NCBI RefSeq assembly: GCF_016803135.1
Contig: NZ_JAEVFE010000002.1
Coordinates: forward strand, 558,001-622,000
DNA: 64,000 nt
Direction of reading: 5' to 3'
From: Altererythrobacter sp. C41
GTDB taxonomy: Bacteria; Pseudomonadota; Alphaproteobacteria; Sphingomonadales; Sphingomonadaceae
This document shows, piece after piece, positions 42,429 to 50,248 of the stretch. Every line of letters starts with the position of its first letter. The first letter of the stretch is position 1. The translations under genes and the position numbers were made by a program. The notes beneath the pieces were generated by a model. The model worked only from the letters and a program-made list of their open reading frames with translations, was not told the origin of the DNA and did not search any database.

Positions 42429-43881
42429 ACACCGGTCCGTGATCGCTTCGCGGGGTTCCGGTGGCGGCGAAGGAAATCCAGTAATCCATCATGGTCTGCG
42501 ACAATGCCTCGTCCGCTGGCTCGGTTGGAACCAGCCAGTTGGGCGGCAGATTCTCGCGCCGGAGCCGTCCGAACACGAAGGGCAACTCGCCGGCGTGGAA
42601 TGCGCACAAGTCTCGCGCGCGCGCTGCGGGATAGCAGTGATCGAAGACGAAGAAGTAGGCGTTCTGCCCCGCCGCCGTCTGTTTGCGGACGATGCGTTCT
42701 GTCGCCCAGCCGTAAATCCCGTCGCGGGCGGTCGCCAGCATCGACCGGTCTATCCGGTCTGATGGATAGAGCTTGAGGAACGCCGCCGCGAGATCGCCGT
42801 GCACCGCATTCGCCGCGCTCTCGTAGGCCTCGGCGCTTGCCGGGGCAGGCGGCAGGAGCGCGCGTTGAGCCCGCACCTCGCCGCTGTTGATCCCGGCGAG
42901 GATCGGCACTTTCGCCTGCGTCCCCCGATCGAAGGCATCGATGATCTGCATGGGCAGCACCTCGCCGTCGATAGTGCCTTGCGGAGAGAAACCCGCCTGC
43001 GTCGCGCGGTCGACGAGTTGCTGAGCATCCATCGCGCGGGCAGCCGGAAGATCGCGCAGGCCCAGGTCGTCGAGTAGTCGCTCACCGGTCGTCTCGGCCG
43101 AAGGCATGCCGAACGCGGTTTCCGCCAACGCTGGGAACGCCCGTGCATTGGCGCTCTGCACGATGGCCTTGTCGAACAGGCCGCCGGCGAGGGGCGAGAC
43201 GAGCAAGTAGCTCACGCTGAGTGCGCCGGCGGACTCACCCATCACCGTGACGTTGTCGGGGTCGCCGCCGAAGGCCGCGACGTTCGCTTGGACCCAGCGG
43301 AGAGCGGCGATCTGATCGAGCAGACCGTAGTTGCCCGACACACCAGCGGAAGATTCGGCGTTGAGGGCGGGATGGGCCATCCACCCCAGCGCGCCGAGCC
43401 GGTAGTTGAGCGACACGAACACCGCGCCGCGCCGGGCGAAATTCGCGCCATTGTACATCGGTGAGGCGCTGCTGCCAATGCGCAGCGAACCGCCGTGAAT
43501 CCAGACGATCACGGGAGCCTTTTGCGCTCTCTCGGGCGCCCAGACGTTGAGCGTCAGGCAGTCTTCGGAGGTTCGGGGGAAGGCCTCGTAGTAGAGGCTG
43601 GAGGACGGCAGCGCCGGCTGCGTGCATGCCGGACCAAACTCCGCAGCGCTGCGTATTCCGCTCCAGCTCGGAGCAGGGCCGGGCGGCTTCCATCGCCGTG
43701 TGCCCACCGGCGGCGCTGCATACGGAATGCCGCGATAGACTACGAGTGCGCCCTCGAGCGTGCCGGCAAGGCTCCCCTGTTCGATCGCCACTTGCGGCGC
43801 GCCGGTTTCGTTCGACCCCGCAAACCCGCTCGCAGGGAGCAGGGCGAGCAACAGCGCCAGCAGCAGACGATGCGCCTTCAT
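42289..43881 (-). CDS. Type-B carboxylesterase with a 3' frameshift
   Basis: 530 residues as it reads: signal peptide (LLPASGFAG), then a carboxylesterase type B domain with EDCLTLNVWAP, nucleophile elbow GESAGA and the late His in DLCAFHAGELPFVFG. The tail after TGTPRSDHGPVW does not look like the family. One missing base near 42419-42430 would restore the expected end (see displaced tail). All catalytic residues precede the shift. ATG 43881 overlaps the M28-like stop (ATGA). Last gene of the eight-gene cluster; paralogue of 50245-51918. Either a sequencing error or a real mutation. Confidence 0.83.
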   Translation of the reverse strand: MKAHRLLLALLLALLPASGFAGSNETGAPQVAIEQGSLAGTLEGALVVYRGIPYAAPPVGTRRWKPPGPAPSWSGIRSAAEFGPACTQPALPSSSLYYEAFPRTSEDCLTLNVWAPERAQKAPVIVWIHGGSLRIGSSASPMYNGANFARRGAVFVSLNYRLGALGWMAHPALNAESSAGVSGNYGLLDQIAALRWVQANVAAFGGDPDNVTVMGESAGALSVSYLLVSPLAGGLFDKAIVQSANARAFPALAETAFGMPSAETTGERLLDDLGLRDLPAARAMDAQQLVDRATQAGFSPQGTIDGEVLPMQIIDAFDRGTQAKVPILAGINSGEVRAQRALLPPAPASAEAYESAANAVHGDLAAAFLKLYPSDRIDRSMLATARDGIYGWATERIVRKQTAAGQNAYFFVFDHCYPAARARDLCAFHAGELPFVFGRLRRENLPPNWLVPTEPADEALSQTMMDYWISFAATGTPRSDHGPVWPVTATGRPTCASITVRIRVPTRCPACSNCTRRSFSAASARIGNGF

Positions 43882-45182
43882 CGCACCGCAGCGGCCAGCA
43901 GGTCGCGGAAGGCCAGCGCCGTCTGCGCCACGGCGTCGGCCGAGACGCATCGTTCGTCATCCTCCGCCACATGGTGATAGCGGTGGACGCCGAATACGCC
44001 GGCGACCGGGCCATAGCCCGCCGCAACGATGTTCGAGAGTTCGCCCGCGGTGATCTGATTGGTCGAGTAAGGCGCTTCGAGCCCCGCAAGGCCGGCGAAC
44101 TGCTTCCGAGCCGGAGCGACGAGCTCGGGGCTGACTGCGAGGAAGCGCTGCGAATCCGTGCCTGGGAGCGGCTTGCTCGTCCCGACCGTGTCGTGCCAGT
44201 CGCGCGCAGCCAGATTGGCGCCGAGGTGCAGCCAGAACGCGGTCTCCTTCGGGCGCGGCGCGACGCGGTGGATCAGCTCTTCCGCCCCGAGGAAGAGGTA
44301 TTCGTGGCCGCTGTTGCAGACGAAGGCGAGATCGTGGTGCGGAAGGGCCCTGGCCGCCCAGCGCGCGATGTGCAGCCAGGTCGCGATCCCGCCGCCGCGC
44401 TCGCCAGCGCAGGTGAACCAGCCCGAGCGGGGAGTCGATACCACCATCCACTTCCCGCGGCCGCGATCGAGCCGTCCGACGAGGTTGAATGCCTCGCGCC
44501 GTCCCCCTCGGCCTGTGAGCGTCAGGCGTGCCGCGCGCCCCTCCGCGGCGGCGGCGAAGAACGGCGCAGCCTCTTCAGGAGCGAGCAGAGCAACGGGGCC
44601 GTCATAAAGAGGCTTCCGCCCGTCGGTGTTGAGCGCGATCACTTTGCCGGTCGGACCATTGGTGACGATCACGCAGGCCGCCGCACCACCAGCAAAGGCC
44701 GCGTCGACCGGCGTCTTGACCCCCGGCCAGTTCATCGCCGACCAGCGGCCGAAGGGCAGATCGACCAGTGCGATCGCCCCTTCTAGCGGCCGCGCCGCGC
44801 GGCCCGCGGCATCGACCCTGACGAGGGGTCCCGAGAGCCCTTCGGCGGGCGTGGTGCGCGCGATCGGCTGGGGCCACACCGTTGTGCGGGCATCACCGGC
44901 CGTCAGATCGGCCGCTTCCGCCTCGAACCAGGGAACCGAGAATGTCTGCCGCTGCGTTGCGAAGCCGCTGGCGGCCAGTTCCCGCTCCAGCCATTCGCCG
45001 CAGGCGATGTCGCCGGCCCCGCCGGACTGCTTGTTGCCGAAACCGATATAGCGCGCGAGATCGTCCGTCACGGTCGCAGTGGGCGTACCGTCCGGCCTCG
45101 CAAGCGCAGGCGCTGCGGCGAGCAGTGGTGCCGCGCCCGAAGCGGCGAGAAACGCGCGGCGGGTGGCGGGCAAGCTAGTCAT
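43878..45182 (-). CDS. M28-like peptidase-fold protein, Tat-exported
   Basis: 434 residues: Tat signal (TRRAFLAAS), a PA-domain-like segment (about 90-230) and an M28-type domain (about 255-430). Where active M28 enzymes have the metal-binding HxD, this one reads STPRSGWF, and the DD/DN region reads CAGERGGGIA. A Glu (SGHEYLFLG) and the final His (RYHHVAEDDE) are kept. It may therefore be a metal-poor or inactive relative. Start 45182 overlaps the transporter stop by 8 bp. Role in the cluster unknown. Confidence 0.75.
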   Translation of the reverse strand: MTSLPATRRAFLAASGAAPLLAAAPALARPDGTPTATVTDDLARYIGFGNKQSGGAGDIACGEWLERELAASGFATQRQTFSVPWFEAEAADLTAGDARTTVWPQPIARTTPAEGLSGPLVRVDAAGRAARPLEGAIALVDLPFGRWSAMNWPGVKTPVDAAFAGGAAACVIVTNGPTGKVIALNTDGRKPLYDGPVALLAPEEAAPFFAAAAEGRAARLTLTGRGGRREAFNLVGRLDRGRGKWMVVSTPRSGWFTCAGERGGGIATWLHIARWAARALPHHDLAFVCNSGHEYLFLGAEELIHRVAPRPKETAFWLHLGANLAARDWHDTVGTSKPLPGTDSQRFLAVSPELVAPARKQFAGLAGLEAPYSTNQITAGELSNIVAAGYGPVAGVFGVHRYHHVAEDDERCVSADAVAQTALAFRDLLAAAVR

Positions 45183-46842
45183 CGATGTCCCGGCGGAAGG
45201 TCTCGGGCAGGAACAGGATGCCGATCACGGCGGTCATGGCGCACACCAGCACCGGGTACCACAGCCCGTAGTAGATATCGCCGGTGGCGGCGACCATCGC
45301 GAAGGCGGTGGTAGGCAGGAAGCCGCCGAACCATCCGTTGCCGATGTGATAAGGGAGCGACATCGACGTGTAGCGGACGCGGCTGGGGAACAACTCGACC
45401 AGCATCGCGGCGAGTGGGGCATAGGCTGCGGTCACCATCAGCATGATCGCGAGGATGATCGCGACCACGAGCGGACGGTTGACCTTGGCCGGGTCGGCCT
45501 CGCGCGGATAGCCGGCCGCAAGCAGTTCGGCGCCGATGCGCTGCTCGAAGGTTCCGATCGCGGTCTTCAAGTCTGCGCCTGCCAACGTATCAGGATCGGG
45601 AGCAGCAACCACCGTATCACCGATGCGGACCTGTGCGGTCGCGCCGGCCGATGCCTCGACATTGTCGTAGTTGATGCCGTTCTTCGCCAGATAGGCCTTG
45701 GCTATGTCGCAGCTGGTCTTGTCGAAAGTGTTGTTGCCGACCGGATCGAACTGGAACGAGCACTTGTCTTCGTGCGCCACGACGGTCACCGGCGCATTAC
45801 GTACGGCGTCGGCGAGATCGGGATTTGCCGCGTGAGTCAGCGCCTTGAACAGCGGGAAGAACGTCAGCACCGCGAGCACGCAGGCGGTCATGATGATCTT
45901 CTTGCGCCCGATCTTGTCGCTCAACCAGCCGAAGAAGACGAAGGTAGGCGTTGCCAGGATCAGCGCGATGACCAGCAGTACGTTGGAGGTCGCCGGATCG
46001 ACGTCGGCGATCCGCTCGAGGTAGAACAGCGTGTAGAACTGGCCCGTATAGCCGATCACCCCCTGCCCGGCGGCTGCGCCGAACAGCGCGAGGAGCACGT
46101 ACTTGAGGTTACCCCAGCGCGCGAAGGCCTCAGTCAGCGGGGCTTTGGAAGTCTTCCCCTCGTCCTTCATCTTCTGGAACACCGGGCTCTCGGCGAGTTG
46201 CAGGCGGATCCACAGCGAGATCGCGAGCAGGAAGATCGACAGCAGGAACGGGATGCGCCAGCCCCAGTCGGCAAAGGCGTCCTCGCCCATCAGCGCGCGC
46301 AGGCCGATCACCAGCAGGAGCGCGGCGAACAGGCCGATCGTCGCCGTGGTCTGGATGAAGCTGGTGAAGAACCCGCGTTTCCCTTTCGGCGCGTGCTCGG
46401 CAACGTATGTTGCCGCGCCGCCGTACTCGCCGCCCACGGCGAGGCCCTGAAGCAGCCGAAGGAAGACGAGGAGAACCGGCGCCGCGACGCCGATCGCGGC
46501 GTAGCTGGGCAGCAGGCCGACCGTGAAGGTCGAGAGGCCCATGAGCACCATGGTGACGAGGAAGGTATTCTTGCGCCCGACGAGGTCGCCGATCCGCCCG
46601 AACACGATCGAACCGAGCGGGCGGATCGCGAAGCCCGCGGCGAAGGCGGCGAGCGCGAGGATGAAGGCGGTCGTCTGATTGACGCCGGAGAAGAACTGCG
46701 CCGAGATATAGCTCGCGAGCAGGCCGTAGAGGTAGAAGTCGAACCACTCGAACATCGTGCCGAGCGAGGATGCGACGATGACCTTCACCTCGCTCTGCTT
46801 GATGTCCCGTCCCGCCGCGGCGGACGTGCCCTGCGCACTCAT
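45175..46842 (-). CDS. MFS transporter, MHS (metabolite:H+ symporter) type, with a large insert
   Basis: 555 residues. Helix 1 region GTMFEWFDFYLYG, FGRIGDLVGRKNTF and the RLLQGLAVGGEYGG signature place it in the ShiA/ProP-like MHS group. Between helices 8 and 9 there is an extra soluble domain of about 120 residues (335-456), with Cys361 and Cys378 that could form a disulphide on the outside. ATG 46842 has the strong site GGAGGAGAGGA. Predicted importer of an organic acid or zwitterion released by the cluster's esterases. Confidence 0.87.
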   Translation of the reverse strand: MSAQGTSAAAGRDIKQSEVKVIVASSLGTMFEWFDFYLYGLLASYISAQFFSGVNQTTAFILALAAFAAGFAIRPLGSIVFGRIGDLVGRKNTFLVTMVLMGLSTFTVGLLPSYAAIGVAAPVLLVFLRLLQGLAVGGEYGGAATYVAEHAPKGKRGFFTSFIQTTATIGLFAALLLVIGLRALMGEDAFADWGWRIPFLLSIFLLAISLWIRLQLAESPVFQKMKDEGKTSKAPLTEAFARWGNLKYVLLALFGAAAGQGVIGYTGQFYTLFYLERIADVDPATSNVLLVIALILATPTFVFFGWLSDKIGRKKIIMTACVLAVLTFFPLFKALTHAANPDLADAVRNAPVTVVAHEDKCSFQFDPVGNNTFDKTSCDIAKAYLAKNGINYDNVEASAGATAQVRIGDTVVAAPDPDTLAGADLKTAIGTFEQRIGAELLAAGYPREADPAKVNRPLVVAIILAIMLMVTAAYAPLAAMLVELFPSRVRYTSMSLPYHIGNGWFGGFLPTTAFAMVAATGDIYYGLWYPVLVCAMTAVIGILFLPETFRRDIDD

Positions 46843-46939
46843 ACGATCCTCTCCTCCGTCCAGTGCCTGGCGGGTGTCGCCCGCTCTTCCGGCAATCCGT
46901 CTGCCGCGGGGTGCGCCGAGCGGCCCCGCAGCGGTTCTT

Positions 46940-47842
46940 CTAGTGCGCCGCGACGGCCTTGCCGCCGCACCCCGCGCTGGCGATCTCGCGCTCTGCCTGG
47001 GTAAAGCCATAGGCCGGCACGATCTCTCCGGCGCGGTCGGCGATGCGATCCCATTCGGCTGAAACGCGCGCCGCTGCGCCGTCTACAGCGCCGACGTGGA
47101 CCCCCGCCGTGAGGGTGACATTCGCCGCAGCGAAGTGACCCGCGCCCGCGCACAGTATTGCGCGGGTCGGGGCGTCGTCGCCCACGAGATGGATAAGGCC
47201 GGGGCTCACCAGGGCCGGATCGAGGCAGGCGAGCGCGTCTTCCGACAGAACTCCGCCGGTCATCTGCGTCGCAGCCGTCGGCGCGAGGCAGTTGACCCGA
47301 ATGCCGTATTTCTCGCCCTCGATCGCGAGAGTCTGCATCAGTCCGACCAGCGCCATCTTGGCCGCGCCGTAGTTGGCTTGGCCGAAGTTGCCGTAAAGCC
47401 CGGATGAGGACGTGGTCATGACGATCCGGCCGTGCTTTTGCGCCCGCATCGTTTCCCATGCCGCTTTGGTGCAGATCGCGGCGCCCATCAGGTGAACGTC
47501 CACCACCAGGCGGAAATCGTCGAGCTCCATCTTGGCGAAGCTGCGGTCGCGCAGGATGCCGGCGTTATTGACCAGAATATCGATGCGGCCCCAGCGGTCG
47601 AGCGTGCCCGTCATCATTGCCGCGACCGCGGCCTCGTCCGTCACCGAGCCGGCGAACGCGACGGCTTCGCCACCCGCGTCGCGAATTTCCTGGGCCACGG
47701 CATCGGCAGTCTCGCGGCCGAGATCGTTGACGACGACTTTCGCGCCGTGACGGGCGAGTTCGAGCGCATGGCAGCGGCCGAGCCCGCCGCCCGATCCGGT
47801 GACGATGGCGACGCGGCCCTGCAACTTTGCTCCGGTGGTCAA
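46940..47842 (-). CDS. SDR family dehydrogenase (hydroxyacyl-CoA dehydrogenase-like)
   Basis: 300 residues: TGSGGGLGR at 15-23, NNAG, catalytic Ser/Tyr/Lys (TTSSSG, YGAAK) and a C-terminal extension of some 50 residues. The VTGSGGGLGRCHALELARHGAKVVVND stretch, cited by its position 13-39, resembles the dehydrogenase domain of HSD17B4-type (3R)-hydroxyacyl-CoA dehydrogenases. The start is TTG 47842: GGAGGAG lies 7 bp upstream and no ATG or GTG fits. The gene has its own promoter region with a TetR-type operator. Confidence 0.85.
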   Translation of the reverse strand: MTTGAKLQGRVAIVTGSGGGLGRCHALELARHGAKVVVNDLGRETADAVAQEIRDAGGEAVAFAGSVTDEAAVAAMMTGTLDRWGRIDILVNNAGILRDRSFAKMELDDFRLVVDVHLMGAAICTKAAWETMRAQKHGRIVMTTSSSGLYGNFGQANYGAAKMALVGLMQTLAIEGEKYGIRVNCLAPTAATQMTGGVLSEDALACLDPALVSPGLIHLVGDDAPTRAILCAGAGHFAAANVTLTAGVHVGAVDGAAARVSAEWDRIADRAGEIVPAYGFTQAEREIASAGCGGKAVAAH

Positions 47843-47863
47843 CGCGTTCTCCTCCCCCTCTTG

Positions 47864-47883
47864 TTAACTCTCTCGCGAGTTAA
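47864..47883 (-). promoter_or_regulatory. TetR-type operator before the SDR gene
   Basis: TTAACTC (47864-47870) and GAGTTAA (47877-47883) form a perfect 7-bp inverted repeat around TCTCGC, between the TetR gene and the SDR it precedes. It shares CnCTnTCGnGAGT with the repeat at 54307-54330. Confidence 0.65.
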
Positions 47884-47927
47884 TAACGCGGTCGTGCTTC
47901 CGTTGGAAGTCTTTTTGCGCCTCTGCG

Positions 47928-48689
47928 TCAGTCCGCGGCGCGGTCCTTGTTCTTCGGCGTGCAGATCGCGTTGAAGCCCGCGGCCATGAATGTCGCCATG
48001 CGCTCCTTGACGGCCACGAAGTCCTCCGAGTTGCAGAGCCCGCCCGAAAGCTTGTCGATGCGTCCGGTGCGCGCGAGCGTCAGCATCAGCGCGCCGGTCA
48101 CGAAGTGATAGCCCCAGAACACGTCGACCTTGTCGGCCTCGGGCAGCGCCCGGTTGATGATATCGATCAGCCGCAGCACGACCGGATCGAAGTGCTCGTC
48201 CATCATCTCCGCGCCCCATTGCGGGGTGTTGGCGACTTGCGAGGCGAGGGCGCCGTAGTTGCGCCAGCCTTCGCCGCCGTTGATGTAGAGATCGAGGTCG
48301 GTGTCGAGGAAGGTGTGCAGCGCGCCTTCGACCGTCAGGTTGCCGGCGTTTGCGCGCTCGTAATCGTCGAGCGCCTTCATCCGGCGCTCGTTGGTTACCG
48401 CCGCCCGGCGCGAGAAGACGGCGTCGAACAGCTTCTGCTTGTCGTCGAAGTAATAGTTGAGCAGCGTGTGATGCACGCCGACGCGCTTGGCGACGTCCTT
48501 CAGCGTGACGCCGTAGAGCCCGTGGCGCGAGAAGAGGTATTCGGCCGCATCGAGGATCTGCTCGGTCGTTTCCGCCCTGCGCTCCGCCTTGGATTGCGGT
48601 TTGCTTCGCGGTTTCCTGGCTGCCGGCAAGTTTGCGCCCCCTTCAGGTTTGGCCGCGCGCGCGGCCGCAAGATCGACGTGGTCGGTCAT
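47928..48689 (-). CDS. TetR-family regulator of the ester-catabolism cluster
   Basis: 253 residues: a basic N-terminal extension of about 35 residues, TetR helix-turn-helix (about 40-90, YGVTLKDVAKRVGVHHTLLNYYF) and a ligand domain. ATG 48689 overlaps the acyl-CoA ligase stop (ATGA), so it is encoded within the operon it probably controls. Matching inverted repeats lie in front of the downstream SDR gene and the TonB receptor at the head of the cluster. The effector may be an acyl-CoA made by the neighbouring ligase; that is inference. Confidence 0.87.
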   Translation of the reverse strand: MTDHVDLAAARAAKPEGGANLPAARKPRSKPQSKAERRAETTEQILDAAEYLFSRHGLYGVTLKDVAKRVGVHHTLLNYYFDDKQKLFDAVFSRRAAVTNERRMKALDDYERANAGNLTVEGALHTFLDTDLDLYINGGEGWRNYGALASQVANTPQWGAEMMDEHFDPVVLRLIDIINRALPEADKVDVFWGYHFVTGALMLTLARTGRIDKLSGGLCNSEDFVAVKERMATFMAAGFNAICTPKNKDRAAD

Positions 48690-50248
48690 GCCCTGCTATA
48701 TTCGGTTCTCAAGCGCAACTTGTCGATCTTGCCGGTGGCCGCGAGCGGCATCCGCGGCAGGCGGACCACTTCGTCGGGGATCCACCAATTGGCGACCTGT
48801 CCTCGCAAGGGCGAGACGAGCTCCTCGTCGCTCAGACTTGCATCTTCGCGCAGTTCGACCAGGAGCAGCGGTCGCTCGCCCCATTTGGGATCGCTTCGCC
48901 CGATCACCGCGGCGAGCGCCACGTCGGGCAAGGCGGCGACTAGCGCTTCGATCTCCGCAGGATTGATCCACTCGCCGCCCGACTTGATCAGATCCTTCGA
49001 CCGGCCGGTGATCTGGAGATTGCCGCCCTCGTCGATCGCCGCGAGATCGCCGGTGCAGAACCAGCCGTTCCGTGTCGCAGGCTCGCTCTCGCCGAAGTAA
49101 CGCTCGACCACGGAAGGCCCGCGCACCCACAGGTGCCCTTCGGTGCCGCGCTGTTCCGCCAGGGGCTCGCCGGTGTGATCGGTCAGCAGGAGGTCCATGC
49201 CCTGCGCGGGCTTTCCCGATAGCGCGGGGTTGCGTTCCGGAGCGCGGGGAGTGGTGGCGGTGCCCAGTGGCGAGATCTCGGTCATGCCCCAGGTCGTCTG
49301 CACCTCGATGCCGCGCGCCTCGATCCGCGCCATCAGCGCGGGGGGCATGGGCGCGCCGCCAACCATTACCCGTTTGAGTGAGGACACCTCGGCGCCTGTC
49401 TCATCCAGATGATCGAACAGGCCGAGCCACACGGTGGGTACGCCGACCGCGATCGTCACGCCTTCGTCGGCGATCAGTCGCGCTAGGCTCGCCCCGTCGG
49501 CATGCCGCCCGGGCAGGACCAGCTTGGCACCGGTGGCCGGCGCGGCGAAGGGCAGGCCCCAGGCGCTGGCATGGAACATCGGCACCACGGGCATGACCAC
49601 ATCGTGCGAGGTGATCCCGGCGACGTCCGCCTGCAACTGCCGCAGCGTGTGGAGATAGTTGCCGCGATGGGTATAGGTTACCCCCTTTGGCGCGCCTGTC
49701 GTGCCCGAGGTGAAGCACAGACCACACGGCGCGCTCTCGTCGAACCCGCCCCAGACCACATCCTCGTGCGCGGCCTCGAGCGCATCTTCGAGCCGGCGCC
49801 CGAGGTCTTCGGCCCCGCCATCGATCACGAGCACCTGGCGCAGGCTCGGCGCGCGCTGCACGATATCGCGGGCGAGGGGGGCGAGATCGGCGCTGGCGAT
49901 CAGGATCGCCGCTTCCGACTGCCCGACCATCCACGCAAGCTGCTCTGCCGTGAGGCGCGGATTGAGCGTGTGGCAGACGGCGCCCATGCCCATGATCGCA
50001 TACCAGCTTTCGAGATGGGCCTGCGTGTTCCAGGCGAGCGTTGCGATCCGGTCGCCCCGCTGCGCGCCGAGCTGCGCAAGCACGGTCGAGACGCGTTTGG
50101 CACGGCGCCTGAGATCCGCGTAGCCGATCCGGCGCGTCGAACCGTCGTCGAGTGCGGTCACGACCTTCGTTGCCGGATGCCATTTCGCAGCGTGGTCGAG
50201 AAACTTGTCGAGGGTAAGGGCGAAATCCTGCATCGCGCCGTCGATCAT
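48686..50248 (-). CDS. AMP-forming acyl-CoA ligase
   Basis: About 520 residues of the ANL superfamily: P-loop-like CFTSGTTGAPKGVTYTHRG (about 173-191), the WGMTEISPLG motif, and the hinge/C-terminal domain with GDLAAIDEGG, GRSKDLIKSGGEWINP and a late Lys in ATGKIDKLRL. This layout fits medium/long-chain fatty-acid:CoA ligases. ATG 50248 overlaps the carboxylesterase stop (ATGA); ATG 50254 is possible. It would activate a carboxylic acid freed by the esterases. Confidence 0.88.
   Translation of the reverse strand: MIDGAMQDFALTLDKFLDHAAKWHPATKVVTALDDGSTRRIGYADLRRRAKRVSTVLAQLGAQRGDRIATLAWNTQAHLESWYAIMGMGAVCHTLNPRLTAEQLAWMVGQSEAAILIASADLAPLARDIVQRAPSLRQVLVIDGGAEDLGRRLEDALEAAHEDVVWGGFDESAPCGLCFTSGTTGAPKGVTYTHRGNYLHTLRQLQADVAGITSHDVVMPVVPMFHASAWGLPFAAPATGAKLVLPGRHADGASLARLIADEGVTIAVGVPTVWLGLFDHLDETGAEVSSLKRVMVGGAPMPPALMARIEARGIEVQTTWGMTEISPLGTATTPRAPERNPALSGKPAQGMDLLLTDHTGEPLAEQRGTEGHLWVRGPSVVERYFGESEPATRNGWFCTGDLAAIDEGGNLQITGRSKDLIKSGGEWINPAEIEALVAALPDVALAAVIGRSDPKWGERPLLLVELREDASLSDEELVSPLRGQVANWWIPDEVVRLPRMPLAATGKIDKLRLRTEYSRA

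Noticed and set aside
42254-42440. Programmed ribosomal frameshifting in the carboxylesterase
   Set aside because: No slippery heptamer or downstream structure was recognised at 42419-42430; a sequencing error or point deletion is simpler.
45079-47004. A 641-codon frame opposite the MHS transporter and M28-like genes
   Set aside because: Composition is Arg/Glu/His-biased without domains; the opposite strand encodes clear families.
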